Positions 46,485-59,965 are shown, numbered from the stretch's first letter. The stretch is 64,000 nt of DNA from Marasmius tenuissimus (GCA_029532415.1 JAQOTA010000050.1:62001-126000), one strand, 5' to 3'. Notes: generated by a model not told the origin, from the letters alone. Numbers and translations are program-made.

Positions 46485-47140
46485 TGTTGTTTTGACTGGG
46501 AGACTATTCCCTACCAGGGATTATCGACTGCTGAAAACGTGATTCTGCGGGCTTTTGTCGTCGCATAACAGAGGGCTACTACTTATTGAACATAGGGTAG
46601 CGAGTAATACGAGGAGTCATACTCCGTGTCAGGGTTAGCCATGTCCCAGTCTGGTTCTAAGTAATGTCTACGGCTCACGCGTAGATATATCATCTTTCTC
46701 CCATCTTTTTTTTCTGACTCATTCGCACAGATCAATCTCTCGGTCATGGTGAACTTAAGCCCTTCCGGCCGGCAACGTTTATAACAGAGATTCAGCATAT
46801 GCAGCATAGATTGAATGGAACACCTGTGAGGGGTATATGCATTGAATACCGTAGATAATGGTGGAATTAGATAGTCAGATAATATTTTGAATCGACACCG
46901 CGACAGAACTACTCCTGCGTCAGATAAGTGATGGAAGAGAATAAACTCCCGTGTTTCTTTATGACTCCACAGGATGGATAAATGGGGATCTCATTTGCAA
47001 CCGGGTCAAAGAGTTTAGTGTTATGATTGAACCCACATCATCTGGAGGAACTCCCTCGAAGTTCGGTCACGTCGTCTACAGGTGGGGCGTAATCGAGATA
47101 ACTTCGGATTTCGCGAACAAGAGTCAGCTTCATAGTCCTG
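46485..47140. other. Intergenic, no gene recognised
   Basis: Lies between two converging genes (permease + and the 47.1-49.1 kb gene -). Only short frames without motifs. Confidence 0.5.
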
Positions 47141-49120
47141 TCACCACTCAGACGGGGAGAACAGCTTACCTGTAGATAATATACATGACACAGCAAGAGG
47201 TTTAATCACGCTCTCTTCTTCTGGTTCTTCTTGCCACATGAGTAATGGATGGGTTGGACCTGGCCGCTCAAATTCCCGTTTCAATTCCGCTAGCTGTTGC
47301 CGAAGCTCGAATAAGGAATAGGGGGAGTAATCGGAGGGGCTCCAGTGATAAACAGGAGCAGGATTATTCGAATCCGATGAGCCAACTTCAACAGTCACTT
47401 CGACTGACATCGAATCGCTTTCAAATAAGCGTATATGTTTCATCTCTTTGTCCCAGTTCACCTCGAGAAGCTCGTTGTGGTGAATAACTGGTTCCCGAAG
47501 CTGAAATAGCACCGGAATCAGAGTCGTTTCGGAGCCAGCACCATCTTGTACGAGTTCCGTCTCTTCAGGTGTCAAGCCTTCGGTGTAGACGACGTCTACC
47601 TGCTTATCACTGAGATCTCCGGGAGGTCACAAGTTAACAAAAACACACCTCCCTCAGCTACAAACTTGAACTTCTTGCATATAAGCCCGAGAAGCTCAAC
47701 TCCCTCGGGGAAAACACCATCGAGCTGAGTTGATATATGATTAGCGTGAATCAATCAACGAGGAGGACAGAGATACCTACACTTTCTACAGCACTTATCC
47801 AGTCGTCGTCGTGCGAGAACGCCGCGAACCCGCACTCCAATAAAGATGGTTGTGTCCTTGAGACGAGCTCGAACGCCAGTGCGTTGATCAACTGGCAAGG
47901 GTGTCCGACCTGCAGCTGTTGTTATGCCTGTGCTGAATATGCCGAATAGATCAGTCACATACCATGTTTGAAGCATCCTCAGGCCGTAGACGTATAATGC
48001 TTGATCCATCGATCTGACCTCCGTCTGAAGTGAAAACTGGAGAAGCAGAATGATCTGCTGAAGGGCTCGACTGACCACTTTCGTTGTGAGGGGGAGAGGG
48101 TGTGTGGGACGACGAGCCGCCGCAAAATGGATTGAAAGGATTCTGTGAAGCATATCGTGTCCCTTGAAAACGATTGAACGGATTTGACCGATGCCGACTA
48201 TGGCGTCCAGAATCCCCGTCTCCATTGCTATCCTCATCATGGCCGGGAGGGGGAGGAGATCCGCGAGTACTAAAGCTACCGTCACGTCTAGAGATCCGAA
48301 ACGCACGAATAAAGACCGTCTCATGGGTCCTAGTGTTGGAGTTGGAGGCTAGACTCTGGGTTGAGCATCTCGAAGGACACCGATCCCAAGAGCAGCCATC
48401 TCCTGCTTCGTCAATTGTAAGTGTCAGAGACTCTGAATCGCCACCGGGATTGTTCTCAGACATTTCATCCCACACGGCCATTGCCCATGCGCGACATTGT
48501 TGAACTCCAGTAACAAGGCAAAGTGTTTGACTCTCGTCAAGATCTCCCTCCACGTCTGCGAAGTCGTACCAATCACGCCAGTGACGCATGAGGCGTGTCC
48601 TGAACTCGTGAGTCTTCTGGAGCTTTTTCATTGCGGAGCCCCGTGGAAGCATCAACAGTGCTCCCTCCTTTTGAGATAGCCTGAACCCAAAACCTCTGCT
48701 GCGACGTGCCCAAGGCAAGTCCGAATGACCGTCAGTACGGCGAGCAATGGAGCCTTGTGGTCTCGCTAAAAGCTTGCCATCTTCGTGATAACTGGTGTCT
48801 ATAGTTACGTCGCGTCGTATATAGCAGGGAGGATTGACACCTTCCGGGGTCCAGATATTGCCAACAAGACCACCAGAGCATGTTGTGATGTTGAACAGAA
48901 TGTGGAAGGGATCGAGGTCGTAGGGCACTCGAACATAACCGATTTTGATTATGTGTTCTTTCCCAGTATCGGTACGTCGAGGGGAAGGTTTCCAAAGGGG
49001 GTATCCAAGTTTGCATGCCAATAGCAGCGAAGCATACCGCTGGCCCGGTGTGCAGTCGTCGATGTAGTTTGAGGTGGCTCCAAATTGGGGAGAAGAAGGT
49101 CTGTGCGAAGTAGACGCCAT
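47141..49120 (-). CDS. Agaricomycete protein of unknown function, copy 1
   Basis: The main exon (49120 to about 47979) is a long open frame starting MASTSHRPSSP. Conserved-looking blocks: TPGQRYASLLLACKLGYPLW, DLDPFHILFNIT, TPEGVNPPC, FGFRLSQKEGALLMLP, TRLMRHWRDWYDFADVEGD and VQQCRAWAMAVW. This block order (small PLW motif, phi-FNI, PEG, EGALL.LP, helical WYDFA) recurs in many uncharacterised Agaricomycete proteins. Downstream exons, defined by comparison with copy 2, encode INALAFELVSRTQPSLLECG..AFSHDDDWISAVES (about 47945-47785), VFPEGVELLGLICKKFKFVAEGG (about 47720-47650) and an acidic C-terminal exon (about 47600-47141). A low-complexity NPFNRF / NPFNPF segment sits in the middle. Exact intron borders and the 5' exon are uncertain; upstream homology with copy 2 extends to 49748. 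No function is known. Confidence 0.6.
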
Positions 49121-49292
49121 AGGGGGGGTTCCTGTGAGTTTGACGGCGCCGGTGTTTGGGTAGAATGGGAAAATATCTCTGTATGTAACGCTGGGGTACT
49201 TCGCAATGCTTAGCAATCCAAACATCTCAATTACTCAAGTACGCACCTCGTTTCTGCCAATTGGATATAGAACACTAGTGAAACAGGAGATA

Positions 49293-49748
49293 TCAGAACA
49301 TTTGCGGCATCACAAGCTCGGATGAACGCACCATTTGACCCGTTGATCGTTCTATTGGAGTTTCCAGTGTTCTCAGTAAGACTGGAAGCACTTGAGACGG
49401 CGGATTACGGATGAGCCCGCCGAGAATCCATGGTATTTGGTGACTGCAAGTGTGGGGTTTCGATGCCCATATTAAGTCGCTGAGGGGGGGAGTGATTCTC
49501 AAAAGTTGGCGGATACGAGCCAGGAAATGAAGGCAGCGCTTGTTGTAGACGATTTTGGCTCGCACTGTCCGCCCCAACCTCATAGGGCTGGGGGAGAGGT
49601 CGCTGCTGGGTGTATTCGAGGAGGTCTTGAGAAAAACTGACCCGCAGCGTCCATGGTCTGAGCGGCGTCCAATAGCCTTGACTCGGAATTTGGTGAGACC
49701 AGGAAATTGAAGTGAGAGGAACAACGTCAGATAGCCTTTTTCTAGCAT
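49293..49748 (-). other. Upstream part of the duplicated unit; possible 5' exon
   Basis: Minus-strand open frame whose VLPVLLRTLETPIERST region aligns at nucleotide level with minus 56100-56000, upstream of copy 2. Conservation between the copies suggests either a 5' exon of the 47-49 kb gene or simply the extent of the duplication. The frame lacks a known motif. Confidence 0.4.
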
Positions 49749-51400
49749 TTGGCGTTGCTGTTGTAATTCAATGGGTATTCAATTCAATCCATCACTCCCA
49801 TTGGGAACAAGGATGTCATGCCTCAAAGCCGAGGGGCCTGCCTCCGAAATGGGCCGAGTCGCCGTTGCCAGGTACATACCAGGTACCTGTCATTACTCTG
49901 CCGATTACCAACCTGCCGCAGTCAGGACCCAATCGACTCCGCCTCCACTGTAACTGAACACCCACTGCCCAGTACTCTGCACCTTTACTCTGGCTTCTCC
50001 AATAATACTTGATCTCAAGTTCGCAATTGGTTTTCCGTTTTTAAGAGGCCCCCCGGTTGTAACTTTAAACTTACTTCTAGAAAATAGGGAGAAATGTGAG
50101 AGAGTGGGAGAGCTTGGCACGCTTATTTGCGGTGAATGATGAGATCGCTCGAACATTGACATGATGGTGCGTCGTCCTGAACAGGAGTGGCATAGAACCG
50201 ACATGGAGACATGCTGTTATGGTCAAACCATTCATAAGATGGGAAGTGGTCTAAGAGAAGCTTGTGACGCGGCGTCCTAGAGGGTCAAGCACTTTACTAT
50301 GTAATGTATTATTGAGTGCTGAGGGGAGGAAGGATAACAGTCCACTGATGAGCACTGATGTTACATCCATGCTGTTTTCAGGGTTTCTGAAGGCTTCTAT
50401 CCACCTTCCAGAGATTCCAAGCCTCAGAATCTACTTTATGTTTCTCTTTCCTTCACGACCCTTTCTGGAACATGACTTCGGATTCCGACGTCGTGTCCCC
50501 AGTACTTACAGATCGGAGATACATATACACTGTTCATTTCCGAGTAGTCTGTAGACTCTACATTCTGACATTCTGCTTTCCATTCTATCATGACTCATCC
50601 CATACAATCCATTTTGACATTTCATTTCCGATCCATCTCGGACTCCGGGACTTCGCCCTCTGTCTTGGATTCCGTACTGTATATACATTCTCTCCCACTC
50701 TTGACTCACTTCTGGTATTACGATCGCCGGAACCCCTTCGGAGGTTTCAGAGATTGATACATATATAAGCTAGATACTTCATAACTTGTATTCCTTAGAA
50801 TTAAAATCAACTTGGTTTCTGTTTTATCTCATTCGTCTCATTCTGTCTCTTTATCCCTATCTCTTCTATCTCTTTATCTTCCTTTCCCTTCTGGTCAAGG
50901 ACAACTCAACTCAACGGTGTCATTGGCGAAACCTTCGACTATTGTCCAACCATCCATTCAGCCTTCCAGTTGTCGGAACCTCTCTCTAACTCCGACAAGT
51001 CATTCCAACGTTGGACTCCGTCTCTTCCGCTTGGACTTCTGTCTGGGCTGTCATATCTGCATGATCCTAACAACTGAGTGATAAACTTTGCCTTTTAGTT
51101 GTTGTGACCTCTCAGGCCCTTCAATGATGGTCATTGATTACCTTGCGAAGGACGTAGATTTCAGTGACAGCTCTCGCCATGTGCCCACCAAGTTTATGTC
51201 TGAAGTGCAAGTCTGTCTTGGGACCCAAATGGACTGGTATTGTTACAAAGTGCTGGGTGTCTATCTGAGACAACAAAGGTGGAGAGCAGTGATAATGAAC
51301 TTGGAGAGGAGCAGCAGGCTCAACTCAGACAGAGATAAGGCAGAAACTGGTCCCAATGACAAGAGGTCAAGATGAGGGACCAGGTGAAGACTAGCTTGCT
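49749..51400. other. Non-coding interval, possible solo LTR at about 50.5-51.0 kb
   Basis: No gene supported. From about 50.5 to 51.0 kb the sequence has features of a retrotransposon LTR: a TATA-like tacatatataagc at about 50759-50771, followed by a long pyrimidine-rich leader (50810-50900) and, at 50970-50998, a hairpin TTGTCGGA..TCCGACAA with a 13-nt loop. No second copy lies in the window and exact ends cannot be set. Confidence 0.3.
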
Positions 51401-53124
51401 TATATACCTATCCTACAGTCAGAGCTGGAGTCAGAGTGGCTACCTATGAGTTGCGTATGAGTTGCGTATGAGTCAAGGATGAATAAGAAATGAGTCGATA
51501 TGAGATAATGGGATGGCTGTGCAATGTGGGTTAAGGCTATGCAGTGATGGGTTAAGAAAGGGAATCATGAGAAAGGAAGATGTATAGTAAGTGACCTTGA
51601 GAAAAGAACATGTGAGAATCATATGAGCAAAGTGGTGTCTTCATGACAGGTTTTGCAGAACAACAAAGTAACACAGGTTGAATGATCAACTGGAGCCTTG
51701 TGTGTGGATGCAGGGAAACCCTCAAATCTCGATGCAGAATTTGCCTGGATTTGCACCAGCAAGGACACTCTGGTTTGGAGGTAAGTAAGTTCCTCTTATG
51801 ATTCAACTCTCAACTGTGAAGTTTCCTAGGGTTCCCTCAAGCTTGTCTGCAGTATACACCCTGCTCTTATTGAGTTATCTAATTTCTGACGTCTCTCTTT
51901 TTTTAATTCCATAGTCTTGGTTGATCTAGTATACTGACTACTTTAGGTATCATGAAATTGAATGTTGCCAGCATGTTTTCAGGCTTCAGCTTGCCACCAG
52001 GCTTTCCCCCATGGTTGATAGCCTCCCCCGCCTTCAATCCCTTCATTTGTGGGTGAGATTCTCTTAAGTCTTGACAGAATTTTACAAGGTACCTGTCAAG
52101 AACGAGGCCAGTGACTAGGAAAACCCCTCAGGCCACCAACAGGGTCAAGAGTGCAAAGGGAAGAGGATAGATTTGAGTAGGGCAAGTGTAAGATAGTACA
52201 TGCTGGAAACAAGCACTATGAGACAAAGTTGTCAGACTGGGGAGCTATCTAGAAGTGTCCATGATTATATATGACAGAGCCAAGCTGTAGAGATATCATG
52301 GGAGCAAAGGTAAAACAGGAAAACTGAAAGAACAAGTGATAAGAATCAAGGGATACATGTGAAAACAGGGTCATGATGGAAACCATATGGTATGCTGGAA
52401 AAATATCTGGAAACAATGTGGAACACCAGGTAGTGCCAGGTAATGATATGGAGGCCAGAATGTGATGGTGAGAACATGTAACCATGGGAAATAAAGAGAA
52501 AAACATGGGGAAAAAGTACCTGGGGACCAAGGGAAGGGAAAACAGTGGGTGGATTCGTAACAGTACCTTGATTGTTGTATCACCAGACCTATGGCAAGTG
52601 AGTCTAGTAAGTAATTGTCAAGCCACAGCTCCAGGAGGATTCATGGGTTGATTGAAATCTTGCATATGGATTTATGACTCAACGCAGTTAGCAGCTGTGA
52701 TGCTTCCAATACTCGAATTAGTTAATGACACTAGGAAGATTTGGGCTGGAGGTCGTCAGATCCCACACTGCTCAGAGCAAATAGGAGGTACATAGTAATG
52801 TTAGGACATATCTGCATGACTAGTATACTCGCTCAAGTAGAAAGAGAGTACTGATATCAGAGTTTCGTAACATTTACGAGGGTTCATGGGCTGCTCAATT
52901 GACTGTTAAAATCAAAACTTCTCGCAATTGGGATTCTCTGGAGCAACCTTCCAATTTGCAGTTGCAAGTTTGAACCTTCGAGTGATAATTTAAACTATGA
53001 GTAAGTCAGTCTGCCGGGAAATGACCCGTACCTACCTATCTTGATGATTGAGGTCAGGTTCTGACTCCTTCAGACGGTGAAGCTCCTCTTTCTGAGTATG
53101 AAATTCAAGTCAGCAAGGAGACTG

Positions 53125-56100
53125 TCAAGAAGAAAAAAGTGTTACAATGAATTTGTTGAATGGCGTTAGCTTCTTCTTCCCTGTGTGGCCAGTCGATTTT
53201 GGTCTTTTTGGTTTCGCTCTGCCGTTGCTCACAGTGCAGCCAGTCGCTGACCTTGGTCCTTTTGGTTGAACCTGTTTTGACCTGCTAGCTATGTAATGAC
53301 TCCGTGAAGGTAACCTCAGAAGGCTTTTGGAGGTGTGGCCTTTAAGTTCTGATGCTATAACTTCATTTTGTCCCCGGACAACAAACAACATGGGAGTGAG
53401 GGTAAGCTTGTTGCATGAGGGGTCCAGGCTACGAGATATGGTCTCCAGCTCTGAAGCATTCATACGCTCAACCTGGATTACATCTATTGAAGAATCCCAA
53501 AACAAAGGACTCGTGGCTAGCAAAGATGTGGGATGTTCCCAGGAGGCCAAAGTAAGCACCTTCCTCCATGACAAACTTAAACACCCCACATATGCACCTT
53601 AGAAGGTTGGCTTCAGTGGGGAGCTCTGGCGCATTGAACTGAAATGGCACAGAGTTAGCATGTCATTCACCCAAAGAATGGTATATGTACATTGTTCATA
53701 ACACTCATCCAGTCCTCATTGTGTGAGAGTGCGACACACCCAGAGTCTACCAACATTGGCTGAGCCATTGAGAGGAGCTCAAGGGCGAGCGTGTTGATGA
53801 CTCGGTAATGAAGAGATAAAGGGTCTACTGGTAGAAATATAGGTAGCAGAACGGGGAGATGGTTGATACAAGGTAAAAGGGTACAGGGAGAAAGAGAAGG
53901 GGATGATGTAGGTAAGGTACCAGATCAAAGATTTGATCCCGTGTCAAAGCTGGGCGTCAACATTGGTGTTCTTGTTGATCAAGGCTCGAGTAATCAAAAG
54001 AGATATAGAGAGGGCTCAGGCTCAAGCGCAGAGATGTGGGGAAAAGAGGAATGCATTTTGAGGAAAAGCATACAGGTATTTATACTACAAGGAGAGGTCT
54101 GTCCACAGTGGAAGCTGGCAAGTTCAACTAGAAAAGGCAATGTGTGCCTGACATCATGAGTAGAAGTAGTAGCTAAAAATAGACCATGCAAGCGCAAAGT
54201 GGTGGTTCTCTGCCCTTGTCCCAATGTGCACCTCCAAATCACGTGGGTGGTACTATTTGGAGGTTGCCAAGCTCACTGTGCAGACAGGGTGGATGAACTC
54301 CCGCAAGCAGCACTCAGCCCTGCAATTCTTTGGTGTCACGTCGAGGCTATAGAGGATTGCCGTAAAGTATGGAATGAAAGGAGGCGATTATAGCAAGAGA
54401 AATGGTTTTGAAAAGGTTCAAGAGGATCAAGAGGAAACGTGTGATTCTACGAGAAGGCTGTTAGGCTCTTCAACAAACTCAACAAGGATGGGAGACCTTA
54501 CTTGTGTATTTAAGATTTGGTAATGGTACACAGTTTGACCACTTACTTTCTCTGAGGCGTCTACTGGAAGTACTGGAAGACTTATGATATTGTCTGAGGG
54601 TTTCTTTTGAACCAAACTAGATGACAAGCCATACTGATTAGAAAATGGATTGAAGGGGTTTCGGTATCAATATGTGAGGTTTTGAGTGCAATCAAAGGGA
54701 TTTCGAGATTGTCTGCCATGACATGAATCATGGTCTTTATCCATGTTCTCATCACTGTGAGATGGTGGTGGTGGTGGTGCCAGATCTGTACTTATCTTAA
54801 CAATTCTGTCAATCCAAAAAGCACAGATAAAGACTGTCTTCTTGTTTACGTTGTTGGATAAAATCTGTGGTCTGGCTATTGACAACTGTGCTGAAGAATG
54901 GAGAGAACAAAAAGTCCAGGAACATAAGCTAGTGTCTTTATGTAAACTCATTTTGAGGAAGCTGGGGTTTGTATTTGATTTGCTCGCAATTGGGTTTCAG
55001 ATGGCCATTGCCCACATAGAACATTGTTCAATCGCCGTTATAAGATACAAGGTCTGGCCATCATCCAAATCCACTTCCTCTTTCCCAAATTCGAACCAGT
55101 TACACCAGTGGCGTGAGATACGTTCCTTGAAGTCGTGAGTATGTGAGAGTTTCCCCAATATGCCACCTCATGGAAATATGAGAAGCACCCCATCTGTATT
55201 TGTCAAATCAAAGGTATACTTGCTGTGGCTGGAGAGTGAGATAAGAGATCGGCGTTTTTTATCTGTGGACACATCACAAGACATACTTCAAGTTCTCCAT
55301 ACCCTCTCCTGTGTGATTTGAGATGGCTTCTGAAGATTTCATCAATATCATGCCTTCTTGATGAAACACAGGATCCACGGTGACTTTTCCCTCTATTTGA
55401 CAAGGGGGGTCAATGCCTTCTGGGTGCCAATTGTTAGTGGGTAGGAAGCTGTCACAGCGCTCTGTGATATTGAAGAGTGTATGAAAGGGGTCTACATCAG
55501 AGCAGACTCCAACATCGCTGATGTTGATGGTATATTCTTCCCCAGTATCAGTTCAGCAGCCAGAAAGCTTCCACAGTGGATAACCAATCTGACAGGCTAG
55601 CAATAGGGATGCATAACAATTTCCAGGAGTCCAGTCATTGATCTGTCTTGTTGACGTGGATGGCTGAGAGGGATGAGAAGAAACAAAAGGGGAAACAGGG
55701 AGGAAAGTTCTTTTTGGGCCTGTGGGAACGGCTGCCTCATCGGAAGTAGAGGTTGACAAACCATGAGATATTGGAAAACTGCAAGATTGATTCTATATCT
55801 GGGATTCTCGGCTCTCCAATGCTGTTTTCCACCAACCTTTCATTCAGGAACTGCAAATAGTATATGGCTGTTTGCTGCAATTGTGTTCACTGAGGATTCA
55901 GGACCATCATGCTGTCAGCTTACAGTATTTCTGTACACTGCGCTCACAATTATCAGCCGAAAGGTGGACCGTGTACAAGAACAAAAACACACCATGAGAG
56001 TCGTTATCTGTCTGATTAGAGTTTCCAAGGTTCTCAGTAAAACGAGAAGAACACTGCACTGGGGTAAAGGTTTGGGGATCATACATAATGAGCAAGGTTA

Positions 56101-56125
56101 AGAAGGAGAACATGGTAGTTGTCAT
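53125..56125 (-). pseudogene. Copy 2 of the unknown Agaricomycete protein, decayed
   Basis: Minus-strand blocks align with copy 1 in the same order: TPGNCYASLLLACQIGYPLW (about 55.6 kb), DVDPFHTLFNIT in one frame (about 55.5 kb), PEGIDPPCQIEGKVTVD, NPFDCTQNLTY (about 54.7 kb), INTLALELLSMAQPMLVDSG..ALSHNEDWMSVMN (about 53.75 kb) and ELPTEANLLRCICGVFKFVMEEG (about 53.6 kb). Stops and frame changes separate them, and CpG has been lost throughout. The spacing is larger than in copy 1. The 5' flank (56125-55907) also aligns with 49748-49293. It is an inactivated duplicate. Confidence 0.68.
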
Positions 56126-57500
56126 AATAGTCTCAATTTAGACTAATCTCAGGAGCTATTGCCATTTGTGATTGGATTGCTAATTGTCCAGGTTGTAGGT
56201 CACCTGTGGTCAGAGACGAACCTATCAGAGTATTTGCTCACAGGATTTACCATTACCATTGCTCTATTTTATGAGATGTTGGAATGGGAGTTAGAGTCAG
56301 AAAAGCTGATCAGGTGATGGGTTGAACCTCGGTCCGCATTTGTGCCGGCACGTTCTTTTTTATTTTCCATCATTGTCCCATTTGGATCCCCTTTCAAGCC
56401 CTGATTGCATCCTCTACATGATGCAAGTGCTTCAATTTTTCTCCAGGTCATTCTCCTATGGTAAGCCATCCCTCTTTATATCATTCTTTTATCAATTGCT
56501 AAACCTTGTTTCAAGGTAATAGTTAAAACTTCGCCAATTTCTCCGAATAGTTTAGATTCTCCTGGAGAACAAGGCTAAAGGCTTGGAAATTGATGAATGG
56601 TGTGTTCTACTTGGCTTTTTAGAGAGCTTGGATAGTCATTTTGCTGCATATAAGCTACCACCTATCACAAAATGACTCTCTACTTACATTGTTTAGTGCA
56701 CAGGCGATGCAGGTTCCGCTACTAACCATGACAAGAGTCCAAGAAGATGGTCAACATGTAGTGATGCTTATGGGTAGCCTACAGCAACCCTACTCAAACA
56801 CTACAATTTGATGTGCTGGAGCCCAGGCATTGGTGTCCCAGGAGCTATTATATCAAGTACAACTGTTATTGTCTTTGATGCTGGGTACCATGCTCAAGCT
56901 TTCAAGACAACACACTGAAGAGCAATTACCAGAGAAAGTTGTGCTGGAGGGCATAGTGCAGAGGTTGGGCTTAATGTGAGTGATTGATCTTGATTTCACG
57001 TTGTCCCTTCACTGTTTATAACTTGTTTTCTCACTGATACTCATGTCTGTAGGACACAACATATATCTTGCTCTTTTCACTGCAAGAAGATTGAGAGAAT
57101 ACCTTTGAAGGCGTTTAGCTGGCAATGCCGAAAAAAGGTGCATTGTATTTCTTGTTCCCTCTGCTCCCTGATCCTTGCTGTTCCTTTGCTACGGCTGGCA
57201 AGCTATGAGTACTTCAGTCTCAACCCTTGCCCTTTTTCCCTTTTTTGGCATGTTCAATCTTTGCGTCACCAGTGCGCTCACAATACTCTCGCCAGTTTAC
57301 TCATCCTGCTGAAGGTGAGCCACGTGCAACTCAGTGTTTTTACCGGGATCCTGCGAGTACTGTTGAACCAGTGCTTTCACATTAGTCACCCATGGGATTT
57401 CAGCCTCAATGGGGCCTCAAGTTATTTTCAGCTGTCAATCTCTTATAAAATGAAGTGCAACCTACGTTCCTCTTCGCTCCCGGACCATCATAGTGATGCT
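56126..57500. other. CpG-poor unassigned interval
   Basis: The plus-strand frame at 57105-57509 (134 codons) has no recognisable domain, and segments near 56.8-57.0 kb read loosely like protein but are broken. Probably relics of repeats. Confidence 0.4.
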
Positions 57501-57793
57501 TGTATGTAGAGCTGGCATGACACCTAGTGCAGTGGGTACTACTGACATGGCTACAACTACACTTACCAGGAGAGTTAGAGAATAGAGGCAAGACACAGAA
57601 GCTCAAGCACTGTAGATTCTAGTAGAGAACTACCTGCTTATATACATGTAGAGTCAGGAACTACCATAGGTTTGGACATATGTGCATAACCGATAATGAG
57701 GCAGAAACGGGAGTAATTCCAGGCATAGAAGAATGATTGGTGAGCAAACTGGGACATTGGATATACTCCTAATAATGGTCCACAGATTCAACA
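57501..57793 (-). repeat. Copia element 1, 3' LTR (far boundary tentative)
   Basis: Begins TGTTGAATCTGTGG on the minus strand, directly after the purine tract and stop region of the Copia pol frame, like the LTRs at 60.6 and 61.5 kb. Contains CTCCTGGTAAGTG, comparable with CTCCAGGTGAGC in the other LTRs. The proposed end ACA at 57501 is not confirmed by a second copy. Confidence 0.6.
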
Positions 57794-57951
57794 CACCCCC
57801 TCACTAAGTGCAGCTGAAAAGCACATCTGAGCAGACAGTGGACAAGTGTGGGACCAAGTGGTGGTTGAAATCTTGCAGTCACATGACCAGTGCAACTTCT
57901 GAACCACCAATGTTCCACAGAGTGTCATAGTTCGATATTTTCCCACACCTA

Positions 57952-59965
57952 TCAAAATACAAGTCCTAAGTGATCTCTGAACTGTAAAAACTTCTCATGA
58001 CCAAGATTCTTAGTGAACATATCTGCGGGATTATAGACTCCTTCAATAAAGAATAATTCAACCTTGCCATCTTCAACACACAATTGGACATAATGGTACC
58101 GAATATCAATGTGTTTGGTTTGATGTTCTTGAACTGGATTAGAGGCAATGAAGATAGAGCCTTGGTTATCACCACAGATTGGAATAGGACCTAAGTCAAT
58201 TCCAAGTTCAGAGAGAAGTGATCTAATCCAGGAAGCTTGACAACTGCAATCAGACAGTGCCATATACTCAGCTTCAGTAGAAGAGAGTGCAACAGTCCCC
58301 TGGGCATGTGATTGCCAACAGAAGATGCCACCTGCCAGCTTGAAGAAGTAGCCAGTGATAGATCAATGTTTTACGGGATTGGCAGCCCAATCCAAGTCTG
58401 TAAACATAAGGAGACCACCATCAGAATCACCATCGTATACAAGGGCGTAATCTAATGTGCTAGCAAGATAGTGGCAAATATAAAGAGCTTTATTGAGGTG
58501 CTCCTGCATTGGATTGGAAGAGAATTGAGATAACTTCGTAACTGCATAGGCAATATCAGGTTGAGTACCGAGCATGATATACAGAAGCGATCCAATCACA
58601 GACTGGTATTTGGCACGGACAACCAAATTGACTGGACCATCATTGGGCATAGGCACATAGCCTGCAAGCAAAGGCGTAGGAGCAAACTTTGCATTCTGCA
58701 TCCCAAAGCATTCAAGGACCTTTTTAAAATAGTCCTGTTGGTCAATCAAGATCTTTTTTCCTTCATGGCAGATACACATGCGAAGAAACTCATCAGCATT
58801 CCCTTGATCTTGGCATTCCCATCTAGCCATGAACTCAGCTTTCTTCTTGTCAATGAAAGCTTTGTTAGGGCCCATGAAGAGTGCACTGTCAACATAGATG
58901 ATTGCATACACAACTTCACCACTCTTCAGATCTTTACAGATGAAGAGTCCGGCATCAGAAGTTAGGTGCTTAAAGCCCAAAACTGACGAACTAAGTGCTC
59001 ACCATGATGCAAGGGCAGCGTACTTCAGTCCATATAATGTGCAATGCAGGTGTAAGACCTTACATTCTTGACCCTTGACTTTGAAGCCTTCAGGCTGTTC
59101 CATGTAAATCTCCTCAGTAAGATCACCATAAAGAAAGGCATTCCTCACATCAACAGAGGCAATGTGCCAGTTGTTGAGAGCTGCAAGAGCAAGCATCAAT
59201 CAAATAGTTTCAAACCAAACAACTGGTGAGAAGATCTCATCGAAGTCAATACCTTCAACTTGAGAGAACCCTTTGGCAACAAGTCTAGCTTTCTTGCAAC
59301 CATTTGACTTAATGTCAAAAACCCATCTATTTCTGATGGCTTTGCGACTCAAGGTCACAGAGTTTGAAGACCTTGCGCTTGCAAAGTGCCTCAAGTTCTT
59401 TGCAGCAAGCAGCCTTCCTTTCCTTCTGTTGCTCAGTAGGCAACTTCATAATATCACGGAGTGTCTATTTTCTGATGTTAGATAACTCAGTAATATCGGA
59501 CGTTGGAAGCTCATCATGTATTGGAACAGCATTGTTCAACAAATAAATCACAAATCCTACTCCCCCCTCTTGGGTAAGTCTTTTGACTAAGCTATCACCC
59601 CCTTGTGACATAGTGCTTCCACTAGGTTCTGGAGCAGGCTTAGGTGGAAGTGGACCAGGAGTCCCCTCTTTGCCACACTTGCCCTTAGATTGAGATGAGC
59701 TAGGATGATCAACTGGATGTGACAGTTCTTTGTCACCAGTAACATTTCTCCATGCCTTTTTATTTTCTAAGTCGCAAACAATTTCGGCAGGTTTATTTGG
59801 ATTCCACTGTTCTCCAAATATGTTACCAGGTTGCTTAATACCCTTCCGAGACCTCAAAGACCAACATGGACCATCTGCTGCTGGTGGGGCAGAAGGAACA
59901 TCAGGTTTGCCTGAAGGCGTCAGAGGACCAGATGGAGGCAATGCAATATCCTCCGGTTTAAGCAA
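57952..59965 (-). mobile_element. Ty1/Copia retrotransposon 1: inactivated 3' half of pol
   Basis: Minus-strand order: the linker after integrase (59965-59465, with RSRKGIKQPGN), the start of reverse transcriptase (IRNRWVFDIK, ARLVAKGFSQVEGIDF, SPVVWFETI at 59394-59200), VDVRNAFLYGDLTEEIYMEQ PEGF (59199-58999), the RT catalytic region (58980-58363) and RNase H (GDNQGSIFIASN, HIDIRYHYV, NPADMFTKNLGH; 58263-57952). Frames change or stop at about 59400, 59200, 58990 and 58365. The RT active site, normally YVDD, reads YVDS. The 5' part (protease, integrase) is absent: beyond 59966 the sequence is unrelated. A dead element. Confidence 0.85.

Noticed and set aside
57105..57509. 134-codon plus-strand frame in the CpG-poor block
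   Set aside because: No domain, atypical Cys/Leu/Ser-rich composition, and it runs into the Copia LTR; most likely a chance frame.
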